Shown here in pieces: positions 47,379 to 56,569 of a stretch of 64,000 nt of DNA. Within the stretch, counting starts at the first letter, position 1, and each line of letters starts with the position of its first letter. Position numbers and translations under genes: made by a program. Source of the stretch: Celerinatantimonas sp046054165 (lineage in GTDB: Bacteria > Pseudomonadota > Gammaproteobacteria > Enterobacterales > Celerinatantimonadaceae); assembly GCF_046054165.1 (NCBI RefSeq), contig NZ_JBFNXK010000002.1:248001-312000 (forward strand). The letters run 5' to 3'. Under the pieces are notes generated by a model that did not search any database, was not told the origin of the DNA, and saw only the letters and a program-made list of their open reading frames with translations.

Positions 47379-47402
47379 GGCCTTTAGCGGATGCTAAAGG
47401 CC
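47379..47402. terminator. Hairpin between gabT and the iron ABC genes
   Basis: GGCCTTTAGC (47379-47388) and GCTAAAGGCC (47393-47402) form a perfect 10-bp stem with a GGAT loop. On the minus strand it is followed by TTTT, so it best fits termination of the ABC operon, though it also lies 28 nt after gabT. Confidence 0.75.
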
Positions 47403-47408
47403 CATACG

Positions 47409-47437
47409 ACCAAGCCTGTTCAATGAACAGGCTTGGT
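47409..47437. terminator. Second hairpin between convergent operons
   Basis: ACCAAGCCTGTTCA and TGAACAGGCTTGGT, separated by one base, form a 14-bp dyad. It lies between the ABC ATPase stop and the previous hairpin. The tandem hairpins probably end both converging operons; U-tracts are short. Confidence 0.65.
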
Positions 47438-47440
47438 GCC

Positions 47441-48217
47441 TTATAACGCTATCGCGGCGAGAGGATGAATACTGCGAGCACCATCGGAACCCACAAATAT
47501 TTCACACTGAACCCCATAACTCTGGGCAATTTGCGATGCGGTAAGCACCTTCGGTGTAGCCCCTCGAACCATCTGTCGCCCCTCTTTTAAAATCATCGTT
47601 TGATCCGCATAGCGATGAGCCTGATTCAAATCGTGTAAGACCATGATCGTACAAATTTGATGTTGCTGAGTATACTGTTGAACCGTCTGTAACAGCTGCA
47701 TTTGATTGGCCAAATCCAGAGCTGACGTAGGCTCATCCAAAAGCAGCAAACGCGGCTGACGGATCAGTGCTAATGCCAATGCCACCAGCTGTTTTTGTCC
47801 TCCGGACATTTCGTCAGGAAATCGCTGAGACAGCTCTTCAAGTGCGAGCATTTCTAGCATCTGCTGCGCTTTTTCAATACTCTCTGCCGATGCCTGAAAG
47901 CCGATATTGTGGCTATTCTGAGCCAGAAGCAACATTTCAAATACGGTCATCCGAACCGAACTGGCAGAAAAATCTTGCGCAACATAGCCAATCAACTGAC
48001 TCCGGTCTCGAGCACTGAGCTGTGCTAATACCTGGCCTTCCAATTGGATCTCTCCCCGAGACTTTAATAATCCGGCCAAAGCTTTAACCAATGTCGATTT
48101 ACCAGCCCCATTGCGTCCCAATAGCGCCAACGATTGTCCATTTTCCAAAACGAAATCAGTGGGATGTAAAATCAGTTTGCGTCCAATCCGAACACTTAAA
48201 TTTTTAACAGTAAGCAT
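47441..48217 (-). CDS. Iron-siderophore ABC transporter ATPase (FecE/FepC-like)
   Basis: Energy-coupling ATPase of a siderophore-type importer. The ATG at 48217 shares one base with the permease stop (TAATG), which sets the start; a longer upstream frame is only a shadow of the permease gene. The 258-aa product has Walker A LGRNGAGKSTLVKA near residues 34-46, the signature MSGGQKQLVALALALIRQ, Walker B LLLLDEPTSALD and the H-loop MVLHDLNQAHRY. It is the last gene of the set and ends just before the tandem hairpins. Confidence 0.92.
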   Translation of the reverse strand: MLTVKNLSVRIGRKLILHPTDFVLENGQSLALLGRNGAGKSTLVKALAGLLKSRGEIQLEGQVLAQLSARDRSQLIGYVAQDFSASSVRMTVFEMLLLAQNSHNIGFQASAESIEKAQQMLEMLALEELSQRFPDEMSGGQKQLVALALALIRQPRLLLLDEPTSALDLANQMQLLQTVQQYTQQHQICTIMVLHDLNQAHRYADQTMILKEGRQMVRGATPKVLTASQIAQSYGVQCEIFVGSDGARSIHPLAAIAL

Positions 48218-49287
48218 TACCGCCTCCGGCTTCCACGGCCGAAAATCAACCATACAAAAAAAGGAACCCCTAATAATGACGTGACCATGCCGATGGGAAG
48301 GATCACGCCCGGGATCAACATTTTGCTCACAATAGAGGCGACCGTCATCAACAGGGCACCGGTAATCATGGTCATCAACTGAGTAAAACGTTGATCCTCT
48401 CCCACCAGCATTCGTGCCACATGCGGTGCAACTAACCCGATAAATCCCACCACCCCGATCGTGGCGGTAATCGCACTGGCAAGCAGAGCCGAGAAGACCA
48501 ACAGCAACATCCGTAATTTGGCGACTGAAATGCCTAAGACTTGAGCCTGATCGCCAAATCCTCGCAGCGCCGAAACTTGCCAAGATAATAAAAGCAATAT
48601 GGGAACAATAATCAGAATAATGGTGGCGTTAATCCCAACCTGAGTCCAATTACTCTTTTGCAGTGAGCCCATCATCCAGAATACCAGCGACTGAAGCTGG
48701 TCAACATCAGCCAGATACTGAGCTAATCCCAACAACGCTGAAAAAATAAAATGTACGGCGATCCCCAACATCACGATCATTTCGACAGATAACCCCCGTC
48801 GTGATGCAAAAAAGCCAATGAATAACACCGTGGCTAACGAGAAGATAAAAGCATTCGCCGTCAGTAAATACCCTACCGGCAGCCAACTGACCAACGCCGT
48901 CTGAAAAACGATGACTAAGGCAGCACCAAACCCGGCGGCCGCTGAAATTCCCAGCGTAAATGGTTCGGCCAGTGGGTTATCTAACACCGTTTGCATCAGC
49001 GAACCGGCCAATCCCAGACCAATACCCGCTAACACTGCCGTAATCGTCACTGGCATCCGTAAATCCCACATCACGACCCGAACCATCGCCGAACTCAGTT
49101 GAGGATGAAGCAGTCCATCCAAAGCGACTTTCCAGGGCAGTGTCCCCGAACCACACAGTAAATCGGTCACTACCGCGATAACCGTCAGTATTGCAAAACT
49201 GATCAGCCAAAATAATCGCTTGCGGACACCATTTCGATAAACAACAGCGCCGGATACAGGATCCGGCATATTCGTTACATCAGTCAT
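48217..49287 (-). CDS. FecCD-type iron-siderophore ABC permease
   Basis: 356-aa inner-membrane permease of the FecCD/BtuC family with about ten membrane segments. Family marks are LRMPVTITAVLAGIGLGLAG, DNPLAEPFTLGISAAAGFGA, and the late GFIGLVAPHVARMLVGEDQR coupling loop. A single permease gene implies a homodimer. It starts 12 nt after the binding-protein gene and overlaps the ATPase start. Confidence 0.93.
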   Translation of the reverse strand: MTDVTNMPDPVSGAVVYRNGVRKRLFWLISFAILTVIAVVTDLLCGSGTLPWKVALDGLLHPQLSSAMVRVVMWDLRMPVTITAVLAGIGLGLAGSLMQTVLDNPLAEPFTLGISAAAGFGAALVIVFQTALVSWLPVGYLLTANAFIFSLATVLFIGFFASRRGLSVEMIVMLGIAVHFIFSALLGLAQYLADVDQLQSLVFWMMGSLQKSNWTQVGINATIILIIVPILLLLSWQVSALRGFGDQAQVLGISVAKLRMLLLVFSALLASAITATIGVVGFIGLVAPHVARMLVGEDQRFTQLMTMITGALLMTVASIVSKMLIPGVILPIGMVTSLLGVPFFVWLIFGRGSRRR

Positions 49288-49299
49288 TATGAGATGAAT

Positions 49300-50448
49300 T
49301 TATTCCTTGGCATGAGCAAATAATGTCAGAGCCCCAGTATCACCTTTAATTTCGGTAAACTGACTCAGGATCTGCTGATAGGTCGCTTTGGGATCCAGTT
49401 TGGCAAACTGCTGTGGATAAAAATCTTTGGCCAGCGCTTCAATCGCAACAATATTATAAGGGTGATTATAAAACAGATGATAAGCCCCAAAGATCCGATG
49501 CTCATGAGACGCTTTGAGTTGTTTGAACCCTGGACGAGCTAACAACTCTGCAAATGCGGACTGAATGGCCGAATCACTCACATCATAACCTAGTGGCAGG
49601 GCAATCGACTTACTCCGCCCTTTCCACTGCGCACCGGTCATAACATAAACATCTGGTTGCATCTGCAATACTTTTTCCATTGCAACGACACCCGTGGGCC
49701 CTTTAAGTAACTGAAAGCCTAAATTATTACCCCCAGCCGTCGCCACTAATTGGCCCCATCCAAAGTGATTATGGGTAAAGCAACAGTCATTGCCGCCACG
49801 GACCCCGGCGTGCGCTTCAATAAAGACGCTGGGACGTTGAGCCCCTTTAGCCAATGCATGAGCTACGCCTTCATGCACCTGTTTAAGATGTTGGGCATAA
49901 AAATCTGCATACGCTTTACCTTCAGCTTCTTTATTCAGGATCTTACCGAGTAATTCCACACTGGCTGGAGCATCCTTGATAGGTCGTTCAGAAGTATCCA
50001 CGAAGACAACCGGAATATGCAACTTGTCCAACATTTTGATGACCCCACCCTGCTCTAGCGCCGGTTTTGATCGAAGTTCAGCGATCATCAACTGAGGGGA
50101 ACGCGTCATCACCTCTTCTAAGTTAATCTGGCCACTATCGCTATAACGCATATCTAAAATATGAGATGCCTGTGGCCACTGTTTGAGTAATCGAGACCAG
50201 AAACCGGTATCGCTCAGTCCCAGGAGATTATTCCAAGCCACGACTCGCTTAAACGGATTATCACGATCCAATAAGGCTAGCATCAGCACATTTCGACCAT
50301 CCTGTAATACCACATGCTGAGGCTCAGACTGGATCGTCACCTGACGCCCCGCCATATCCGTCACAGTTAGAGGATACTGGGTCGCCTGTGCCGTCCACGC
50401 ACAAATCAAACCGAATAGTAAGAGGGATAATCTCGCCAGATAGCGCAT
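49300..50448 (-). CDS. Periplasmic iron-siderophore binding protein
   Basis: Class III solute-binding protein (TroA/BtuF fold) of the importer. The ATG at 50448 has AGGAG at 50461-50457, 8 nt away; an earlier frame start is not preceded by such a site. The 382-aa precursor has a signal peptide (RYLARLSLLLFGLICAWTAQ) with cleavage near ATQ. VTDMAGRQVTIQSEPQHVVL opens the first lobe, and the IEALAKDFYP motif in the second lobe is typical of ferric-siderophore binders. A Fur-like box lies 75 bp upstream. The ligand is not readable from the sequence. Confidence 0.9.
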   Translation of the reverse strand: MRYLARLSLLLFGLICAWTAQATQYPLTVTDMAGRQVTIQSEPQHVVLQDGRNVLMLALLDRDNPFKRVVAWNNLLGLSDTGFWSRLLKQWPQASHILDMRYSDSGQINLEEVMTRSPQLMIAELRSKPALEQGGVIKMLDKLHIPVVFVDTSERPIKDAPASVELLGKILNKEAEGKAYADFYAQHLKQVHEGVAHALAKGAQRPSVFIEAHAGVRGGNDCCFTHNHFGWGQLVATAGGNNLGFQLLKGPTGVVAMEKVLQMQPDVYVMTGAQWKGRSKSIALPLGYDVSDSAIQSAFAELLARPGFKQLKASHEHRIFGAYHLFYNHPYNIVAIEALAKDFYPQQFAKLDPKATYQQILSQFTEIKGDTGALTLFAHAKE

Positions 50449-50522
50449 TGAGGAAACTCCTGAAAGTAATAAAACAGCGATCAACCACCCGAATTACAGC
50501 AGTTGATAAAAGAGCTTATAAT

Positions 50523-50541
50523 ATAAATAAAAATCATTATC
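50523..50541 (-). promoter_or_regulatory. Fur-box-like operator
   Basis: On the minus strand the site begins GATAATGAT and continues with A/T-rich sequence, matching the first half of the 19-bp Fur consensus (GATAATGATAATCATTATC) exactly and the second half partly. It lies about 75-93 bp before the binding-protein start. Its context in an iron-uptake operon supports iron repression. Confidence 0.6.
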
Positions 50542-50704
50542 GTTCAAATATTTTTTTGTTTTAATGTTATGCAGTCATTATATAACCCAAGACCGGCATG
50601 AAACGGCATGACCGTTCCACCCCAAAAAATAGAATCAAAGAAGATTAACCATGAAATAGGTCAACAGCACCAGCGGGGTCAGACGCTCCTGACCCGATTA
50701 GTTT

Positions 50705-51712
50705 TTAACGTGCATCCTGGCGATGACGGTGTAATAGCTCCCAAAACAACTCTCGAGGCTTATGAGGCTGAGCAGTCTTACGACTGACGGCGGCAACCCC
50801 TAATTTATAGAATCGCCGTTCCGGCATAATGGCTTTGAGCAACCCTTTTTCAACATATTCGCGGGCATAATATTCAGGAAGGAAACCAATGTAATGGCCG
50901 GATAAAATGAGGCTCAAACGCACATCATAAAAATAAGCCGTCGCGGCTAAATTCAGATCAACCAATTGCTGATTGACCTGTTGGTGTGGCTTTAATCCGG
51001 CATGCGCCGCCGCGGCTTGATTAATCTCATCATCACAGATAGTTTCCGGTGCCCGACGCGCCAATTCATGATCACACGAGCAATATAAATAGCAAAGGTC
51101 ACTATAAAGTTGCAGATAGTTCAACCCTTCTAACTGCCGATGGTAAGGAATAAAACCGATATCCGCTTCATCGTTCAATACCCGCCGCTCAATTTCAGCC
51201 ATCGATGAAACATCGGTCCTCAATTGAATCTGAGGCGCTTCAGTGCAATACGCTCGCACCAGTTCTGGAAATTTACAACGCGGATCAAGACTGATCGAGT
51301 CAGACAATAGCAACCGTAACTGCCCGGTTAGACTACTGTTGAGGTTATTGACGGTATTACGAAACTCTTCCAATGAATCAAGCAATTGCTGAGTCATTTG
51401 ATAGACAATAAGGCCTTCATCCGTCAATGAGAATCCCGCTCGCCCTCGTCGACAGAGTGTTAAACTCAACCGTGATTCTAAATTAGAAATATGCAAGCTA
51501 ATGGTGGAACGACCAATATTCAACTCGGTCTCAGCAGCAGAAAATCCTCCGCACTCAACGACCGTCTTAAACACCCGTAGTTGTTTCAATTCATAATCAC
51601 TCACCTGTCCCAGCGAGTAATTTGTCGATTTAGCCACTTTGTGCTCAGACTCCATATCTGTCGATTCAGCCCTATGACCAGTGATAGCACCGGCAACAAT
51701 CACATACTCCAT
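50705..51712 (-). CDS. LysR-family regulator within the iron-uptake set
   Basis: 335-aa LysR-type regulator. The winged helix is near residues 38-100 (ELKQLRVFKTVVECGGFSAA, then ELNIGRSTISLHISNLESRL) after an unusual 37-residue N-terminal extension; a start at ATG 51655 would shorten that. The effector domain follows. It lies between the TonB receptor gene and the transporter genes on the same strand, so it may control either or both in response to the siderophore, but Fur alone could suffice. Confidence 0.83.
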   Translation of the reverse strand: MEYVIVAGAITGHRAESTDMESEHKVAKSTNYSLGQVSDYELKQLRVFKTVVECGGFSAAETELNIGRSTISLHISNLESRLSLTLCRRGRAGFSLTDEGLIVYQMTQQLLDSLEEFRNTVNNLNSSLTGQLRLLLSDSISLDPRCKFPELVRAYCTEAPQIQLRTDVSSMAEIERRVLNDEADIGFIPYHRQLEGLNYLQLYSDLCYLYCSCDHELARRAPETICDDEINQAAAAHAGLKPHQQVNQQLVDLNLAATAYFYDVRLSLILSGHYIGFLPEYYAREYVEKGLLKAIMPERRFYKLGVAAVSRKTAQPHKPRELFWELLHRHRQDAR

Positions 51713-51881
51713 CCCCTAAAAAGCATGAAGCAACAGCAAACACCCCGTGCTTGCTGTTGCCCCCGATATTATATGAATCTGTGGCTTAGACAATTGATTT
51801 TGTGCTGATATCAGCTTATTTATCCAAAACTATTCCTATTTTTGGACGAAAGCGAGGTGCCCGCACCATCGCGGCACCGGT

Positions 51882-54023
51882 TTAAAACTGATAATTCAGA
51901 TCAAGACTATAAGAACGTCCCGGTGCGGGATAACGCCCAACAGGGCTAACATCGATCCCGCGGAAGTAATAGTCCTTGTTAAACAAATTGTTAACGGCAA
52001 CATTAACTCGCAAGATACGATTTTGGGATTGATACACATCTTTACCCACATTGAAATTCCAGACCGTATAACTCGGTAGCCGTCCGGTACTTCCCTTAGC
52101 GTCTTCATCACGAGTATTGGCCGCGTCGGAATAGGCGTTACTAAAATAAAAGCCCGATAATGTCGAGGTATATCCAGCTAGATCATAAGCCGCATCCCAG
52201 ACCAGCTGATGCTTCGATGAATATTGGATCCGTTTGCCTTTATTCGGCCCTTGTCGATAGGTTGCATCCAGATAGGTGTACCCCAAACCAAGACTTAGAT
52301 GATGAATAGACTCCGGAGCATATCGTCCTGAGATTTCAACCCCCTGATGCAAAGTTTTACCCACATTATCAAAGGTTTGATCGGTGCTATTCCACTGCAA
52401 TTGATCTTTAAAATCGATCCGGTATAACGCTAGATTCAACTGGTTTTCACCCTCGGTGAAGCGCGTCCCAACTTCATAGTTCCAAGCCAGTTCATTCCCT
52501 TTTTCACCTCGACCCCGAATCGATGCAATTTGAGGGGTTCTTAAGGAACGTTGCGTATTAGCATACGCCGTCCAATGTGCCGTCAATTTATAGGCCAGCG
52601 TCAATCCTGGAAGCAGTTCATTGACATCATTATCCTGAGAACTATGGACTCGACGATCTGCAAAATTCATCCGAACCATCTCATATCGGAGTCCCGGAGT
52701 AATCGTAAGGGTTTGATCGAATAAACCCAGTTCATTACTGACATAAGCCGCATAGGCATTGGTTTCCAAATGCCAATTTCGGGGCATAGTCGTCGTCCCG
52801 CCACTGATCGGCGTCTGTTTTAACCGATAGCTAATATCTTCATTGACATAACGAGTCCCAATAATCCAATGCTGTGTCACCGACTCCGGTGAGCCAAAAG
52901 ATAAAGCCAGTTTGGGTTCAACCCCAACGACATTAAACGTCCTTGGTGAAGAACGAACATGAGTGGCATCTAGCTCCGGATCAGCCCAAAAAGCCGCGGT
53001 TGAGTTATATCCCCACTGAAAATTTCGTTCGGAATGATGTCCAAAAGTCAGCAGCTCAAAACGGCCGGAATTCCCCCAATCCAGATCATGTAAATATTTC
53101 AGATGCCAACGCGTCGTTTCACCCACGTAAGTATCATCAGGACGCTTCGACTGATGACGATCCTGACGATAATCGCTCGGAGAAAGAGCACCAGCCATCT
53201 CGGTATCCGCTTTATAATGCTGAATAAAAGTATCTAATTCTTGAGTGTCACTGATCAACCAAGCCGTTTTAAGTTGAAAATTTTTCACATCCGTATCGGA
53301 ATGATCCCGAAAACTATCCCCTTTGAGAAAATCTCCCGCGATTTGCAAGGCGAAACGTTGATTCAGCCATCCTCCAGTACGGATATAAAAATCATTTAAA
53401 GGCGTGCCATGCCCTTCAAATTTCGTAATACGCTGACTGAGTTCAGTCCTCCAAACCGCCGGGATTGGTTTGGTCACCAAGTTAATTACCCCACCGACAT
53501 TATTCGGACCATACTGAACCGCAGCCCCACCACGCACAATATCAATTCGATCCAAATTTGCCAGCGACGCCGGGAAAATAGACTGGCCGGTATGCCCATA
53601 AGGAGCCAATGTCAAAGGGATCCCGTCCATTAAAAACTGAGCCTGACCACTACGGCTAGCTGATAGCCCCCGCACGGCAATATTAGGTAGAACGCCGGTA
53701 CCCGATTCATCCTGGATTTTGATCCCATTCACTTTCTGAAGCGCTTGATCTATAGAGTCCGATGCGGTCGCTTTCATGTGTTCAGCACTTATCACCGTCC
53801 GGCTCCCCGGATAATCTTTGACATCAGTGGCAGATGAATGCCCCATCACACTCCCGGTCACAACCATCACGTCCCCTGTAGATGTCCCCTGAGCCGCATG
53901 ACTTCCCCCTGAAACGAGAACGGCGCTTCCCAGTGCCCATTTCAGCAATGATCCCTTTAATTGTCCCTGACTTAACAACTTCACGTTTCCTAACCCTTTT
54001 ATGATGAAAAAATACTTGTTCAT
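51882..54023 (-). CDS. TonB-dependent siderophore receptor (FecA-like)
   Basis: Outer-membrane receptor that takes up a ferric chelate using TonB energy. From the ATG at 54023 it has 713 aa. A GTG at about 53985 after TTAGGAA would give a shorter, more standard signal peptide (LLKWALGSAVLVSGGSHA), so the start is unsure. The mature protein opens with a TonB-box-like DVMVVTGS; there is no N-terminal STN signalling domain. The plug (about residues 60-170) has VNGIKIQDESGTGVLPNIAV and FLMDGIPLTLAPYG, and IDIVRGGAAVQYGPNNVGGV. The barrel ends in the C-terminal YSLDLNYQF with a terminal Phe. Confidence 0.9.
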   Translation of the reverse strand: MNKYFFIIKGLGNVKLLSQGQLKGSLLKWALGSAVLVSGGSHAAQGTSTGDVMVVTGSVMGHSSATDVKDYPGSRTVISAEHMKATASDSIDQALQKVNGIKIQDESGTGVLPNIAVRGLSASRSGQAQFLMDGIPLTLAPYGHTGQSIFPASLANLDRIDIVRGGAAVQYGPNNVGGVINLVTKPIPAVWRTELSQRITKFEGHGTPLNDFYIRTGGWLNQRFALQIAGDFLKGDSFRDHSDTDVKNFQLKTAWLISDTQELDTFIQHYKADTEMAGALSPSDYRQDRHQSKRPDDTYVGETTRWHLKYLHDLDWGNSGRFELLTFGHHSERNFQWGYNSTAAFWADPELDATHVRSSPRTFNVVGVEPKLALSFGSPESVTQHWIIGTRYVNEDISYRLKQTPISGGTTTMPRNWHLETNAYAAYVSNELGLFDQTLTITPGLRYEMVRMNFADRRVHSSQDNDVNELLPGLTLAYKLTAHWTAYANTQRSLRTPQIASIRGRGEKGNELAWNYEVGTRFTEGENQLNLALYRIDFKDQLQWNSTDQTFDNVGKTLHQGVEISGRYAPESIHHLSLGLGYTYLDATYRQGPNKGKRIQYSSKHQLVWDAAYDLAGYTSTLSGFYFSNAYSDAANTRDEDAKGSTGRLPSYTVWNFNVGKDVYQSQNRILRVNVAVNNLFNKDYYFRGIDVSPVGRYPAPGRSYSLDLNYQF

Positions 54024-54963
54024 ATGGATGGAGCATCCAGCGAAACAACGGCCAATAATCCCGCTGTCCCTAACCTGCAACTTGGGATAGATACGACTAC
54101 CGCATCAGCTGAAACATCTCGATGGCAAAATTATCTGGCGGACTTTAATACCTCATCAAATTGATGTTTTGTTAGCCGCTCAGAAGAATTACGAATAAAA
54201 ACAAATATCATTTACATTTTCAACATTAAATTAACTATTTGTTTTATATTTTTAAATTAGCTTTTTCATCAATAAAAATACCGGCTACATCGAGGTTTGG
54301 TCATGACATTCAAGACAACCCGTAGTCCTCGCCCACAAAATGAGGAACAACAAGCCTCCTGATAGGAGTTTTACTCAAAAGAGCGCTCTGAAGATGTATT
54401 TAACAAGCAAGATGTATCTCGACGGTGAGTCATCACCGCACCCGAGATAAAAATAAGATAAAGACAAGTACGATTTTCATTACTTTTTGTATCAAAAATT
54501 TTTTTGCCTCCTTGCGCTCACTCGCTTTTCCAGATGATTTTTTATCGCCGATAGCACCATAGAATAAAAACTTATGCACCATTTTAAAGCGCCCTCTATC
54601 TACAGCACGGATGTATCCCCCCGACAAGCCTTCCAAGGGCCTCGCAACTAACTACTTAATATTTTAAATATTTGTGTTTAATTCCGTCCCTTTTGCCTAT
54701 AGAGAGTAAAAGTGAGAATGTTCACAAATGATGCAAACCGACCAACTTAGAGCACTATTCTAAATCCATCTTTTTCATCGATATTAATTAAAATTCAGAT
54801 AGTTACCGTCAGCAAAAGTTTGATTGATACAAAACTATAGGTATAGCCATAACAATTTATTTATTAAAACTCATCTGAAAGGATGCAGGGGTGATCACCA
54901 ATAACGAATCAAACAAGTTCTTCGGTTTTTAGGATGAAACTCCAACTCACCAGGAGGGGACGG
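54024..54963. other. AT-rich gap between the receptor gene and the TRAP operon
   Basis: About 900 bp without a convincing gene. A loose Fur-like sequence (AAATATCATTTAC on the plus strand, 54203-54215) lies near the receptor promoter. A 67-codon minus-strand frame at 54433-54636 is basic with a hydrophobic end (MKIVLVFILFLSRVR) but has no family match I know; a 19-codon plus-strand frame from about 54303 is likewise unsupported. The TRAP promoter should lie in the last 200 bp. Confidence 0.4.
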
Positions 54964-55980
54964 ATGCAAATCACACAATCTATTAAACAAAAATTACGAG
55001 CGTTAACGCTCGCGGCTATTGCCAGTGCGACCTTCATCAGCAGTGTCCACGCAGCTGAATTCAACTGGCGTTTCGCCAATCTCTATAGCCGAGGCACGGC
55101 CTTTGGCAAAGTATATGAAAGCCTAGCGCATAACATCGAAACATTGTCTAACGGTCGAATTAAAGTACAAGTTCTTTACGCCGGTGAAGGGGTTGAAAGT
55201 GCTGGGATTTTCGGTGCTGTTAAAAGCGGTCTATTGCAAATGGGCGCGCCCTTCCAGTCAATGAATGCTGGCGAACTCCCTGCCGGGGTTGTTGAAATCG
55301 GTCTGCCGGGCACAAGTTCTGATATTGCGAAATTGGAAACGCTCATTCATGAACGGGGCTGGAGTCAGATCCTAACAAAAGCTTATGCCTCACAAGGTTT
55401 GGTTTGGTTAGAACCTTACATTCAACCTGCGGTTTATATCATTACTAAAAAACCAATCAACTCACTGGCCGATTTCAAAGGAATGAAAATCCGTGCGCCG
55501 GGTGCCTACGGCAAATTCTTGCGTAAATTAGGGGCCTCCCCGGTTTCTCTGGCATGGAGTGAAATTTATACCAGTCTGGCTACCGGTGTCATCGATGGTT
55601 CGATCGGTTCCAACATGATCGACCATCGTGATGGTAACCATGTTGAAGTGGCTAAATACATGTATCCCATGCCGCTGGCTGGTGCACAAGTGCTGCCGAT
55701 TATCGTGAACCGCAGTGCCTGGAACAAACTTCCGGATGACCTAAAAGGCATTGTCCGAGCAGCAACAGTGATTCATGCCCGTGATCAGCTGACTAAATCA
55801 CGGATGTGGGAATCTCAAGCCGTCGCCGATATGGAGAAAAAAGGTCTGAAATGGAGCCCACAACCAAGCGAAGCCGATAAAAAAGAATGGCATAAAATCG
55901 CTGTTGAGTTATGGGACGATTACGGAAAATCAGATCCATACAGCCAACAGTTAGTCAAAATTCTCAAAGCACAACAATAG
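54964..55980 (+). CDS. dctP: TRAP transporter periplasmic binding protein (DctP family)
   Basis: Solute receptor of a tripartite ATP-independent periplasmic transporter for a carboxylate-type substrate. The ATG at 54964 follows AGGAGGGG at 54952-54959; the in-frame ATG at 54934 lacks spacing and is rejected. The 338-aa precursor has a signal peptide ending near VHAAEF. DctP hallmarks are the conserved Arg in DFKGMKIRAPG, which binds the substrate carboxylate, and EIYTSLATGVIDGSIGSNM. A hairpin directly after the stop separates it from dctQM. Confidence 0.92.
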   Translation: MQITQSIKQKLRALTLAAIASATFISSVHAAEFNWRFANLYSRGTAFGKVYESLAHNIETLSNGRIKVQVLYAGEGVESAGIFGAVKSGLLQMGAPFQSMNAGELPAGVVEIGLPGTSSDIAKLETLIHERGWSQILTKAYASQGLVWLEPYIQPAVYIITKKPINSLADFKGMKIRAPGAYGKFLRKLGASPVSLAWSEIYTSLATGVIDGSIGSNMIDHRDGNHVEVAKYMYPMPLAGAQVLPIIVNRSAWNKLPDDLKGIVRAATVIHARDQLTKSRMWESQAVADMEKKGLKWSPQPSEADKKEWHKIAVELWDDYGKSDPYSQQLVKILKAQQ

Positions 55981-55990
55981 TAGTAACAAG

Positions 55991-56013
55991 AAAGGGCAGC
56001 TCCGCTGCCCTTT
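55991..56013 (+). terminator. Intercistronic attenuator after dctP
   Basis: AAAGGGCAGC (55991-56000) and GCTGCCCTTT (56004-56013) make a perfect 10-bp stem with a TCC loop and only three T. It lies between dctP and dctQ and would let the binding protein be made in excess over the membrane subunits. Confidence 0.8.
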
Positions 56014-56038
56014 ACCCGCTCAATACAGGGGTCCACCC

Positions 56039-56563
56039 ATGATAAGAACAATACTTGTCGGTTATTGTCAAAGCATTAATTGGATTGTTCGTATAGTCGG
56101 CAAAACAATTCCACTTCTGATGCCATGCATTACCTTTGTCATCATTTTTGATGTCATCAGTCGCTATTTTTTTAATCACCCAACCATTTGGGCTTACGAT
56201 GTTTCACTCTTTTTATTTGGTTATTTAGCGGCACTCGGCGGCGCTTATGCTCAGCAAAAAAGAGCGCATATCAACGTCGATATCCTCTATCTCAAAGTCT
56301 CGCCCCGAACCCGACAAATTTTTAATACCCTCACCTATCTACTCGCCACTTATTTCGTGGTGTTACTGGCGTACAAGGGATGGGATAAATTTCTTGAAGC
56401 GCTTCAGTTTAACTACCGACGCCAGAGTGAATGGGCGCCTCACATGCACCACTTCTGGTTGATGATCACAATTGCAGGCTCATTGATGGCGATCCAACTC
56501 TCTGCAGATATCATCCGCAGTATTTACTACGTTGTGACTGGCTCTGAATTAATCGAGGAATAA
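56039..56563 (+). CDS. dctQ: TRAP transporter small membrane subunit (DctQ)
   Basis: 174-aa four-helix membrane protein that pairs with DctM. Typical features are VIIFDVISRYFFNHPTIWAY, then GGAYAQQKRAHINVDIL in the second helix region, and a final helix FWLMITIAGSLMAIQLSADI. The gene follows the dctP attenuator and is 6 nt from dctM. Confidence 0.9.
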   Translation: MIRTILVGYCQSINWIVRIVGKTIPLLMPCITFVIIFDVISRYFFNHPTIWAYDVSLFLFGYLAALGGAYAQQKRAHINVDILYLKVSPRTRQIFNTLTYLLATYFVVLLAYKGWDKFLEALQFNYRRQSEWAPHMHHFWLMITIAGSLMAIQLSADIIRSIYYVVTGSELIEE

Positions 56564-56569
56564 ACACGC

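Noticed and set aside
47441..48583. Longer start for the ABC ATPase gene
   Set aside because: The extra 122 residues are translated from the permease gene in another frame; the TAATG overlap at 48217 gives the real start.
54433..54636. 67-codon minus-strand frame upstream of the TRAP operon
   Set aside because: Basic and hydrophobic but without a family match, and embedded in AT-rich DNA; an AAGGAGG sequence inside it could serve a 20-codon peptide, which is too little to call.
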